Shown here: positions 1 through 23,345 of the stretch, one piece after another
Layout: every line of letters starts with the position of its first letter
Position numbering within the stretch: the first letter of the stretch is position 1
NCBI GenBank assembly: GCA_030141605.1
Contig: JAQGDQ010000396.1
Span: 149,747-213,746 of the forward strand
Source of the DNA: Tubiluchus corallicola
Lineage: Eukaryota; Priapulida; Priapulimorpha; Priapulimorphida; Tubiluchidae
Reading direction: 5' to 3'
Length of the DNA stretch: 64,000 nucleotides
Position numbers and translations under genes: made by a program
Notes under the pieces: model-generated
What the model saw: the letters and a program-made list of their open reading frames with translations, nothing else
The model's database searches: none
What the model was told of the DNA's origin: nothing

Positions 1-61
1 TTATACGTGTGTACTACAATTTTTAACGTTTGATCAGAATGTTTTGTTTTTATTTTTGTAG

Positions 62-1988
62 ATTTCCATGTTGTGGTAAATGTTATCCATGCGACAAATG
101 TCACGACGAATCCGAGGACGGTCACGAAATGATATATGCAACTCGCATGATCTGTGGATTCTGTAGTAAAGAGCAGGTAATTTACACAGTTTTAAGTGGT
201 GGCTTTATATGATTTTTATGAACAATAAAATGACTAGTTATCCATTTTCTGCTTCTTTTGCAGTTTCTAGTTTTTATTGAATGTTGTTATTCATCTATTT
301 CCTAATTGCGATTAATTTTACAAGGGTTTAGTAATTGGAAAACCCTAATTTCTATCGTTGTGGCAATAAATTATGTTAATAACGTAATCAGGTCTACGAT
401 TTGTCATTTTCAGCAGGTGGAAACTGCTTGCAATAGTTCACACTCATTATTAATATATGTAAACATAAATTATATAGCCTTCATTACAAACTAGAAAAAT
501 TACTATAATTAATATCAAAGAAAGAAAATCAATCTAAGAAATATCAATTAAAATATCACATTACATTAGTTTCTATATTAAAATTTAAAGTCTATTAGTC
601 TAATGTTGATTGTTCATTATACACACTTGCTGCTTTCAACTTCAGGCATTCTCCAAGGACAAGCCTTGTATTGGTTGCAAATCAGCTGTCACTAAAGCTT
701 TTACTTCACACTGGGAGGGAGGGACTGGCTGCCGGAACAAGGTGAAAATGTCACGGTAAGAGCTGATTCTCAAAAACTATTACAATGAATCTCTTATTAA
801 TGATTATTAATTGAAATAGTAGCCAAGTGGTTGCAGTGTACACCTGGCAACTGAAGTTGAGCAATATTTATCTTAAAATCCTTACTTTGATAATGTCCCA
901 GGTTTTTATCTCACCTTAACCCATCTGCATTGAATAGTTTCTGCCCCTGTGTGCCTGATTCTGGCACGCAGTGTACCATATTGTATAAAAGGAACTCACG
1001 GCAAGAGACAACACGTAAACATGATTCACATGGTTTTCTTACTATTAATTATTCAGTCATACATTAATACTGGGTCACCTACTGTACCGTTAGCTAAATT
1101 TGTGAGGCCAAACTTGAATTATGTGGAAAGACAGTAGTGTGACCGTTTTGTCACTAGACAGTGTTTGTTGTATAGACTGGTTCTGGGAAAGGGTTGGTTA
1201 AGGTGTATGAACTTTTTTCAGTTTCATCAGAAGTGCCCTCTTTTTCTTGCCTAGTAAGTATTCCATGCTTAAGGTAAAGAACTGTACATGCAATTTGCCG
1301 GGCCTTCCACGTATAATGATATCAAGTTTTTGGCCAATTTGAAGGACCTACTTACCTAGCATTATAATGGGGTTATCATATGCCCCACCACCTACCTACA
1401 ACTTATATTGATATCGATATCACAGCCATGTAGCTTTTGTACATATTATTGTTCCACCTCCCAATGAGAGGCAATAGCATCACTTTGAGATAATTAACAG
1501 GAAACCATAAGCAGACGTTACACGTCGTCTGCTGCTGGCACATACCTGTGAAAAAAGCTTAAAGTCAGATAATGATATCATGATTAAATCACTTACCTAC
1601 CTTGCATTATAATGACATTATGACATATATGTGAATGGCCTCTACATGTGTATGATAGTATACTGTGTTTAACTTAAACGTGATGGCTCAGTATTAGTGG
1701 AATACTCATTTTAACAAAGTTAGAAACAGATTTCAGCTGTCCGTCCTTAAACCACAAATCACACGAATCAATTGGTATAAGATTATGTAGGCACTCATCT
1801 TTTGCATATTTTTATAGCAACCTGTACTGTTTTAGTAACTTATAGAAAACAAATTATATCTGTTTCCTACTTTAGTAAAATCATACTTGTTTTTTAGAAG
1901 TGACACTCAGAAATATGCTAGCTTGAATAAGACGACGAGTCGCAAGCAGCAGGAACTGAAGAAGAAACCAGCGACAAAGAAAGCATAA
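62..1988 (+). CDS. CHY-type zinc-finger protein, C-terminal exons (5' partial)
   Basis: Three coding exons are visible: 62-176, 646-755 and 1898-1988, with AG before and GT after each internal border and a TAA stop at 1986-1988. The reading frame holds across both junctions (phase 0, then a codon split 2+1). The first exon begins mid-codon, so the N-terminal part lies outside the window. The roughly 105 visible residues contain a PCCGK-x-YPCDKCHDE stretch, a following H, then MICGFCSKEQ and KPCIGC. This spacing is that of the second half of a CHY zinc finger, the zinc-binding module also found in RCHY1/Pirh2 and Hot13. It is followed by SHWEGGTGCRNKVKMSR and a lysine-rich tail ending PATKKA. 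No RING domain is visible here, so a ubiquitin-ligase role cannot be claimed. Family assignment is confident; the cellular role is not known to me. Confidence 0.78.
818..868 (+). repeat. Possible SINE head fragment
   Basis: The stretch begins TAGCCAAGTGG, which fits the A-box consensus of RNA polymerase III genes, and 35-40 bases later has GTTGAGCAA, close to the GTTAAGCAAC of 5S rRNA. Similar pieces occur near 36.9, 50.7 and 55.7 kb. It lies in the intron between exons 646-755 and 1898-1988 of the CHY gene. The match is short and may be chance. Confidence 0.2.
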
Positions 1989-2813
1989 GTGCTATGGCCC
2001 AAAGTTTGCTGATAATTGCTGGCATGACAAGACATTTGACAGTTTGATTTCAATGGCAGATTTGCATTACGTCTGCGAAATACTGAACAGTTCCAAATGT
2101 GAAACGGTGGACAATCTGCCCCTGTCTATCATTGAATGCTTTGGTTTTCAAGAATTGCTTCATTATAGTAACTGTCAATGCTGTTTTGCCATCTTAATTT
2201 GGCGGGAAATCTTCAAAAATCGTTTTCGGTTAACTAGCTGGGCTTTTGTATTGGGAATTTGTTCTGGCTGTAAGTTATACATACTTACTGTCAAATCCTT
2301 ACAAAGTTACGTTTTGCAATTTATCGAAAATATTATATTGCTTTTTGTAGGCTGTGTAAAGAAATGATTACATTAACTTTGTCAAAATCTTAAATTTTCG
2401 TTAATTTTTCGGAATCGCAGATTGCTGAACAAAAAATGAAAACTGTTTAATCAGTAAAACTTAGTCAGTAATGTTTTGGGTTTGGTACATCATGGCATCT
2501 GTACGTAATAATGGCTTTCTAATATTTTTGTTGAAGTAGGCAGTTGTACTGTAGTTCAGACTGTTCTGTTAGATAAGTGAGATCCCTCTGCTTTATTGAT
2601 TTTTTAATGTGTTGGTTAATTAAATAAGACGGCTTGACTATATTTCACCTCTTGCCAGGACACAAGGAATTGCAGGCATTTAATGAAGAGGGATCATTGT
2701 TGCAAGTAATATTGAATGTTGGTAAAATTGTGCTTAATAATGTGTTGTTGTTATAGTTATGTGCATAATTAGGTTTATTTTTGTAAGAAATGCCCACAAA
2801 GATGTTTTGTTAG

Positions 2814-2819
2814 AATAAA
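2814..2819 (+). terminator. AATAAA polyadenylation signal of the CHY gene
   Basis: This is the first AATAAA after the stop codon at 1986-1988, giving a 3' UTR of about 0.85 kb. A T/G-rich stretch follows within 20-30 bases, as expected of a cleavage region. Confidence 0.55.
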
Positions 2820-2825
2820 AGTATT

Positions 2826-4541
2826 TACAACATGCTGTTTTCTAATTTTTATTTGCACACAGTAAGATAGCTATGCCACAGTCTTGAAAGTTTTATTCAG
2901 AAACGTGGACTTGGAAGTAGGAGTTACCTACAGTATTATGTAGCAGATGTGCAGGTGGGTCATTTACATGATCAAGGGATGGAATGCTTAGTAAACGTTT
3001 ACTCTGACGTTAATGATATACAGTGAAGTTTTAAGAAAGCATGCTCGTTTGAATGCCGCTTAATTACCTCAACAGTTCTTTTTGTAACTGCTCGTCAAAT
3101 TTAAGTTTTCTAGCATGTCCAATGTGGCATCGAAATAGATGGTAAGTGTAAGCAGGAGAAGATTTTGCTCTCTCGAGTGTTTTCCCATGTGAACATTGCC
3201 AATGCCTTGATGATTTGTTTCCTTAATTCTGACATCAGTAGTGAATCATTCTACTTTCTTTCATTGCGCTAATGTTTTATCGAAACATCACCCCAACCAT
3301 AATTCCACTATCAGGGTAGGCTTACTTGCTTCGGCTTCTGACTCCTCTGCATCCCAAGTAATGATATTGCTGTATTCTTGTTTAGTGACCTTGTTATGCA
3401 TATTGTTGATATGGGTGGAGTAAACTACTATAACTATAGATATTTACATATAATGTCATGATTTGGTGCGTTTTTTCTTTTTGGTTATGTTTGTAAATAC
3501 CAAAAATTGTCTTGTTAATATTAACAAGCCCTATCATATTGTAAAGGCGGCGAAACGCCATTTATTTTAGCCCCTACCCCTATAGTGTGATGGTTCGATC
3601 CCTTACGAAGCCATTGCATATCAGCTTTGCATACCAGGTGTAAAACTGCCGGTTGAACGTAAACGGTTAAGAGTTTTTACCATTACAGCACCTATTCCAT
3701 AGACAATCAATATGAGGTACGCAGGAGAAATTTACTGGCGATTTATTTTTACAATTCTGTATCTGTCTTTATAAAGTTTTTCATCCTCCTGGCATTTTTT
3801 TGAACCAGACCACTTGGCACCCGAAATACGAGGGAGCAAACTGACTAGACGAGCGACTAATGTCACACTCACGCAAAGCCTACTGTTACAAATGCTATGC
3901 TTTGAAAAAGCAATGCGATCGCAGTAAAAAACACTATTTTTGATTATGTAGGATTCTTTTGATTGCTTACAAGTGAAATAAGCACAACTTTATAGTGAAG
4001 TTCAAAACAGTTGAACCTTACAGTAGATTTTTATTACAATTTAACCGTGCATTATTGCAGTAATTTCCCTTGGTGAACAGTTGTGAAATCAATGCTTGTA
4101 ATTACGTACCAGCTGTGTTATGTCATTAATCAACTGCATAATAATTGCTACTTACTTTGTGGAAATGGATTTATCCGGGCGCCTGACGATGACAGAGGTT
4201 TTACCTAATTACACATGCAATTATAGGAGAGAACACCTAATGCTCTTGCAGAATGTTTTGTGTTTTAGTAAGTTGGTGTGTACTGTGTAGGTGCAGTAGC
4301 TAAGAGCTGTTCAAGCAAATGTTGCTGTTTGTTTTCAATGTAGTTTTATACTGAGAGTATTGCAAATTTAACCGATTTAGTAGTTTTTGGTGAACCGTTT
4401 CTCAGATTTTGATTCAACAACTAGCCGAAATTTTCCGGAAAGAGTTGCTTATACATATACTCGGTTCAGGTCTGACCAAGAATATTAAAATTTATAGATG
4501 CCGTGAGTTATTAATCCATTGTTAAGAAACGGCAGATGGTG
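2826..4541. other. Intergenic stretch, no gene seen
   Basis: Only short, unconserved open frames are visible. It contains an isolated B-box-like GGTTCGATCCC at 3592-3602 with no convincing A box in front. The last 100-200 bases presumably include the promoter and leader of the gene at 4572. Confidence 0.5.
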
Positions 4542-4571
4542 TAAATATTAAGCAAGATTTTTGTGAAAGAA

Positions 4572-5870
4572 ATGTCACAGAAATTTGGCCCTAGAAAAAA
4601 CAGATTTCCTTTTCTTCGCCAGGAAGGAAAGTCGCTATCTCTTGATGACAGCATTTCCAAAATGTCTCTTTCGTCACCAAGTCCATCGATAAGTCCGTGC
4701 ACGTCCGGTTCGCGAAAGCCAGATGCAAGACGTCAGGGGTGCCAATTGAGCTATTCGGAAGCAGCTGATTTCCTTGTAAAGAATAAGAAATCGTTGGAGC
4801 TCTTGTTGGATGTCATGCATTGGTACCCTCATCTCTTGGACCAGGAGTCGATATCTGTCAAAAATAAGTGTCCCAAGTATTGTTTGGATTGCGTATGCTC
4901 TCGCCGTACGCATAGAAGATTGGACCGCTTACAAAAACAGCACAAGGTTGTACAAGAATCTGTGAAAATGGTAGTTGCTGATCTGGACAAAAGCAACAAA
5001 CTAGTTTATCTTTGTTTTAATATGTCGGACAATAGTAGTGCAGCTTCAACTCTCATTACCAACTTGTCTTGTTTATTGGCAACTTCTTGTTTGTTACGTA
5101 CAAATCCTTGGAGCAAAGTGGCCAGGTCCGATCCAGGTTTTGTGCAACTCCTTCAGTCAGAGCTGGATACATTACAGATGTCTGACTGCTTTGTATTTCT
5201 TCTAAATGAGGAGTTTCTGAAAAACGATTTTTGCTGTGCTCTGCTGCAGTTAGCTGCGATGATGGAGAAATCACTTTCAATGGTACGGGAAAAGAAGTTT
5301 TTGCTACCAGAAGCTCGTACGTTTCCTTTTATTGCAGAAGTGACAGAATGTCTGAATGAGATCCAGTCGTTTGGTAGGAGATGTAAAGACAACCACAGTG
5401 TTTTTCTGCACAAGCAGACAGCACTGAATGACCTTCACGAGGTTCTGCAACAGTGTTACAAGGATGCCATCATTTTTGATGACTTCGTCCAGGAGGACGA
5501 CATTGTTGGTTCTGTTTTTAAGGTCCTTTGCAACGAGTTGAAATTAAGTGGTTCTGTAGTTGACAGTTATCGTGTCCGCAATGAGAAACATGTAGCCACG
5601 TCCACGAGCACCGCAAGAGAATCTGAAGAGGCAGAAACATCAAGTGTTTTAAGCATTACACCTAGAGAGACAAATTACCTAATTTTTCACCCCAGAGATC
5701 ACGCAGCAAGTGAGAAACTGTTTGTGGTGGCGTGGCCCACAGCAGAGCAAGAGGACAGAAAAAAGTCCGAGGTGACTGAAACGGAACTGTCATCACCCAC
5801 TGATTTGGGTAAAACACTTTTTCCGGTTGATGACCCCAGTAGCCACAGCGACAGCGAATATGATTTTTGA
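4572..5870 (+). CDS. Intronless 432-aa protein of unknown function
   Basis: A single open frame runs from ATG at 4572 to TGA at 5868-5870; an in-frame TAA at 4542 fixes its upstream limit. The ATG has G at -3, acceptable for initiation. The protein has a basic, Ser/Pro-rich N-terminus (about residues 1-55), a Cys cluster CPKYCLDCVCSRR near residue 100, then a long alternating helix/strand-like region. A MSDCFVFLLNEEFLKNDFC segment and its neighbours loosely recall one strand-helix unit of TIR-type domains, but I cannot align a whole domain and do not assign it. The C-terminal third is Ser/Thr/Glu-rich and ends SHSDSEYDF. No signal peptide or membrane span is apparent. Its length, lack of repeats and codon pattern suggest a real gene; an intronless layout could mean retroposition or a clade-specific gene. 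Confidence 0.65.
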   Translation: MSQKFGPRKNRFPFLRQEGKSLSLDDSISKMSLSSPSPSISPCTSGSRKPDARRQGCQLSYSEAADFLVKNKKSLELLLDVMHWYPHLLDQESISVKNKCPKYCLDCVCSRRTHRRLDRLQKQHKVVQESVKMVVADLDKSNKLVYLCFNMSDNSSAASTLITNLSCLLATSCLLRTNPWSKVARSDPGFVQLLQSELDTLQMSDCFVFLLNEEFLKNDFCCALLQLAAMMEKSLSMVREKKFLLPEARTFPFIAEVTECLNEIQSFGRRCKDNHSVFLHKQTALNDLHEVLQQCYKDAIIFDDFVQEDDIVGSVFKVLCNELKLSGSVVDSYRVRNEKHVATSTSTARESEEAETSSVLSITPRETNYLIFHPRDHAASEKLFVVAWPTAEQEDRKKSEVTETELSSPTDLGKTLFPVDDPSSHSDSEYDF

Positions 5871-6099
5871 GTGAATTTTTATTAGCAGCTGTACTTAACG
5901 TAGTCAAGAATCTGATGTCATATTGATGTCACACTGACCGCATGCATGATCTCATAATGATATCAAAATCATGAACTCAAACTGAGCTAAATTTGTAACC
6001 ACGTTTTTACTGTGACGATAGTGGCAATTCATGTTGTTAATATTCCTATGAATGTGCACAGCAATTCTGTACGTGCACAGAAGTTTTGCTAGTAGGAAA

Positions 6100-6105
6100 A
6101 ATAAA
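6100..6105 (+). terminator. AATAAA polyadenylation signal for the 4572-5870 gene
   Basis: An AATAAA lies 230 bases after the stop codon, giving a short 3' UTR. It is the nearest such signal downstream of this gene. Confidence 0.45.
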
Positions 6106-6125
6106 CTTTTTATAATTGTGGGTGT

Positions 6126-7668
6126 CATATATCTCTTGATTGAATGCACTAATAATGCAGTTTGAGAGTCTGCACAGCTAGCAGATCAAACCAAAAGAAA
6201 TATTGATTTGACATATAAAATTATATTTATCATGTTTAGCATGTTGTCTTCACAATATTATGCTATGTCACTGTTCTTACTTTCTGCATGATCTGTAGAC
6301 AACACACTATTTGCAACGCAAACCACACAAAAGAAAGTTAACACTTTTTAAAGTTGCAATGTCACAGTGAAGTTGTTGGTCACATGGTTGAGATACATAG
6401 AAGTTGAGCGTCTGATCTCAAGGGATTACTCTTGATACTGGTCCAGGTGCCAGTATTGCCACAACTATTATCTTTAAGTAACCTTGCGTAGTAAGGCTTT
6501 GTTTTTAATGCTAAAGACCAGGCCAGAATGTTAAAAGCAAATGCGCAACTTCAGGCCGACCTATTACTCTGCAGGGGTTTTATTTTAAATAATTTAAAAT
6601 AATTAATATTATTTTTATTTAACTAACTACAGTGTAGATAGATAAACAGTTACACAACACTCTTTGTAGATTTTACGTGGTTTCATCTCATTCTATTTTT
6701 AAAATAAAAGATTTTGTTTATCTGCACGTGAATTTTTTTACTCTTTTTTTGGACATCTTCTCCTCTGAGCAGAGAGGGAATCTGAGGAGCCAAGATTTCT
6801 ATTTGTTTAACACTTGGTAGAAAATTGTGGCACTACAATGAGCTTTTGAATTGCAAAGACGCGAATCTATATAATAGTTTTTGTTTTAGTTTCCTACCAA
6901 TGGATCTAGGCTGAATCAAGTGATATGAGTCCAATAAATTACAGGAAGCTAAATACAAATATTATTATAATAGGATTCGCAAGTTATAAAGGAGGTATAA
7001 TAATAGAATTTGGAAAACCAAATTAAAATAATTAAAGCACTTGTTGTGTTTAAACAGTAATTGTTTAAATTTGACAATTTTGTAAATACTTTTTAGTAAA
7101 TAGTATTCACAAACTGATAAGTTGTTGTAAACGCTATAAGTTAAGAAATCAAACGATAGGTAAATTTTTTATACAATCCGGCACAATGCAAGTGATTCTT
7201 AAATATAATAAGAATACGAATTTGAACATGCTGTGTTAATTTTTCTAAGATTTGGCAACAATAAAGAATTTTATGTTTCCATAAAATCATGTTTTCCTAA
7301 TAAATGCCGTTTTCTGAGGGGTGGTCCGATAATTTTCCAAATGACTGTAAGGTTAAACACGGCAAACAATCCAGTATACAAGCGGTGTCAAGAAATCATA
7401 AGATAAACGAGAGTTTTTTTAAAATTTTAATAATATTTCTTATTTAATCTATTTTTCTTTTTTTATTATTGTTTCAGAAATATAGCATCCGTTTCGGTTT
7501 AGTTTTCAGAAAAAATAAACACATATGACACCATACAGTCTCTGAAAAACCCCATGCGGTTCGGTGCTCGTACCCCCCGTCTGATTACTGGCCGCCATAG
7601 CTGCCATATTGGCGGCAACCACAGATGTTAAAATAAATGCTCTCTTTTTCATGGTTTGCAGGTACGTA
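6126..7668. other. Intergenic stretch between two convergent genes
   Basis: This lies between the 3' end of the plus-strand intronless gene and the 3' end of the minus-strand GALNT7-like gene. It is AT-rich with many stops in all frames. I see no exon, RNA gene or clear transposon end in it. Confidence 0.5.
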
Positions 7669-7674
7669 TTTATT
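7669..7674 (-). terminator. AATAAA polyadenylation signal of the minus-strand GALNT7-like gene
   Basis: On the minus strand AATAAA occurs 36 bases after the TGA at 7712-7710, giving a very short 3' UTR. It supports the terminal exon 7710-7829. Confidence 0.5.
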
Positions 7675-7709
7675 TTCCCTTTTCGGTTTTTTCGAAATAC
7701 AGTATTACG

Positions 7710-20558
<12,849 letters not shown>

Positions 20559-21681
20559 TTTCCAAAATTATGTCTCTGTTTTTTATCACAATTTCAGCAA
20601 ATTGTTTATAAGCATCAACTCTTTGATAGACAGCTCAGTTTATTTTCATTATTAAATCCACTATGTAACGATCTCTGCATTTTAGAATCTGCAGATTTTT
20701 ACGAATTTCAGTTTTACCCTTTCAAAACTGACTGTTCATCATTACCACAACCTAATATATTGTGTAGAGCTAAATACTAGCAGTGTCAGCGATTTTCTCA
20801 ATATAATGATCATTGTTGTGGAAGAAGAACAGGAGTTGGGTAACAGATGATTACATATTGTTAATAAGATTAATATTGTTACGTATACCATAAATTATGT
20901 ATACATCTACTTTAAACAGAATTAAGGATGGTAACTGCATGTTGTGACAGCTGCTACACGTGTATATAATTGACCATATAGGCACGTGTATTTGGTTGCT
21001 GTACTATATGTTGTAAAATCATTTTATGCCAGTAGACTTTAAATATAAGAAGTCTCTATCTTATCGTTAAGATTTATTGGAACTATCTTACTATAAAAAT
21101 TACCAAACATTGTTTCTCATTTTCTTGTCCTGTCTCAACTTAGCCTGTCGATCTGGTGTACACTTGCGTGATCCTATACACTAATTTATTGATCGCCTGC
21201 TTGCTGCAGCCCAAGCGGTGCAGTGTTCCGCTGCTATTCCAGGACAAATCGAACAAATTAAGGCCGTTCATCTTATAACAGGAATTTTTCCTCAAAAATA
21301 GAGTAAACTTGAGGTCAAAATGTATCAGAGTGATGTGTCTGGATACTTTGAAATACTCTGCATTAGCCGATTCCATAATGTGACCCACATATAGATACTG
21401 TACATTGCTACTGTGCAAGCACTGCTGAAAAGCCTTTTTCATTTTAATTGTCAAAAATCGATTTTTAATTTGTCTGAAGTAAGCAAATGCATTTCATACA
21501 TAATTTTGCATGAAAGTCCATTGTGTGAGAAGTAGAAACCTACAAAAATTATCAAATATAACGTAATCGCTGCTCAGTTAGAGCAGTTTTGATGAACCCA
21601 TCTAAAATGCAGCAAACACTGACCTGAAGGAGTTAAATCTGTTAAATTATTTATATAAAGGTTATCATTATTACTTACTAA

Positions 21682-21695
21682 TTCTTCTTCTTCTT

Positions 21696-21758
<63 letters not shown>
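21682..21758. repeat. Compound (TTC)n(TTA)n trinucleotide repeat
   Basis: About 14 TTC units pass into about 11 TTA units, ending in TTGTC. Confidence 0.9.
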
Positions 21759-23185
21759 GTCAGACAAGCTAAAATTACTCCAAAAAAAGGCTCAGAGCAC
21801 AAAAAAGCTAGGAATTACTCCAGGAAATGCCCAAAGCAAAAAAATCAATTTCGCGAGAACTACGCACATTAATTTTTCTTAAAGAATTTATAATTGCGCA
21901 AGCATTTTAGTTGCTTTCCTAACTTCTTTGAATTTAAGAGTATGCTATTTTACACTATCGTTATTATAATTGTATTTATGTTGGAACTATGCGTGACAGT
22001 ACATAATCGTCGGCGATAGATAATGATTTCAAGTGCATTAATTTCGTTGTTTTCTGCATTTTGTATACGGCTATACAATTTGTGTATACGCTTTGCAAGT
22101 AAAACAGAGAATGATATGTTGTCAGAGACACATTGACTCTGATGTTGATAGAGATACAGTAATTTTGTGTCCTGTTTCTAACGTGTGCAAGAATTTTCAC
22201 AGAGATTTTATATAAAATAAGTAGATTGAAACATTAATGTATAATGTTTAACAGGGCGTAAGTGTCTAATTTTGTCAATGAAAGCAAAGTAAACCTCATT
22301 GGCGACAAGTAAATTTTGTTAAGCAGTACTCAGTGAAATGGAAAAAAGTACGGCTCCATGGCAGTGTCGCGCTAAATATCGCTGCTACTATTACAAGCTG
22401 TTATGACTTATGAATACAGATAATACAGTAATAACAGAATTGTGCCGTAATAAATTTAATACACTTTACACAAAAAAGTGCGCCAACACCTGAGTTGCTG
22501 ATAGCTGCGACGTCATCATTGTATTGGTCGTTCAAACAATTTGGAGTTTATCATACGGTGCCTTTTTTGTTTAAATTTGTTAGTTTCATCAAAGTGTGGG
22601 AACGGAATGACGGAATTTGTTACGTATATCGTTTTTGCAATTAGCGGCTAGGCTAGCGGCATCAAACGTCGAAGGATAAAAACTTTTGAGGGGAGCGTTG
22701 ACTGTAATTATAATACACCGATAGAGGCGTACGCGCTATTTTGATAAACCAAAATCACTTATGCGTTTTTAATGAAAGAAGAATATCGCAAATAAAAGCA
22801 GTTATTAGTTTAAAAAACTAAAACACTTCATGAAAACGAAAAACAGTAAGCTTGTAGCAGTAAGTTTGTATTATGTTCTTTCAAATACTTCTTCAGTGTT
22901 CTTAAGTAATTTGGTGGTGTAAGTAAAATTTTACTGTGAATTTTTTTCTTAGTGCCTTATTGTTGCTTTAAATAATATTCAAAAATATCACAGCTGCTAT
23001 AAATCGCCAAAGACAGATGTAGGCCTTGCAGTCTTTATTTAGTGCACAAATATTTAATTTGTAACAAAAGTTACAAAACTGTGTTATAATTAGCATTTTA
23101 TTTAATTACCTGGCTGCAAACTCGGGAAATCTTAAAAAAAGATATCTATATGTGTGTTTTTGCAACTCACTGCTGAGCAAGTTAT

Positions 23186-23345
23186 GAGCGCCTGTCGACC
23201 GGCCTGGCTGTGGTGGTATCTTTAATTCATCTGCTACAACACCGGTGCGCGAACAGCGGCGCGATAGCCTACTTGACGACAACAGTCCGTAATGCTGTGC
23301 CGCAAGGGCAACATTAACTGCGCGAACTGCTGCGCATTACGAATT
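23186..23345 (+). promoter_or_regulatory. CpG-richer patch, possible promoter of the plus-strand GALNT7-like gene
   Basis: Against AT-rich surroundings this stretch has many CpG sites, including GCGCCTGTCGACCGG, GGTGCGCGAACAGCGGCGCG and ACTGCGCGAACTGCTGCGC. It lies about 4.1 kb before the first coding exon, which begins at a splice acceptor, so a distant first exon is expected. No TATA box or start site could be fixed. The strand and target gene are inference. Confidence 0.25.

Noticed and set aside
3560-3660. B-box-like GGTTCGATCCC, possible tRNA gene or tRNA SINE
   Set aside because: No matching A box at the right distance and no cloverleaf could be drawn.
6365-6480. tRNA-like string with GTTGAGCGTCTGATCTCAAG
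   Set aside because: Box-like words are present but acceptor and T-arm pairing fail; probably chance.
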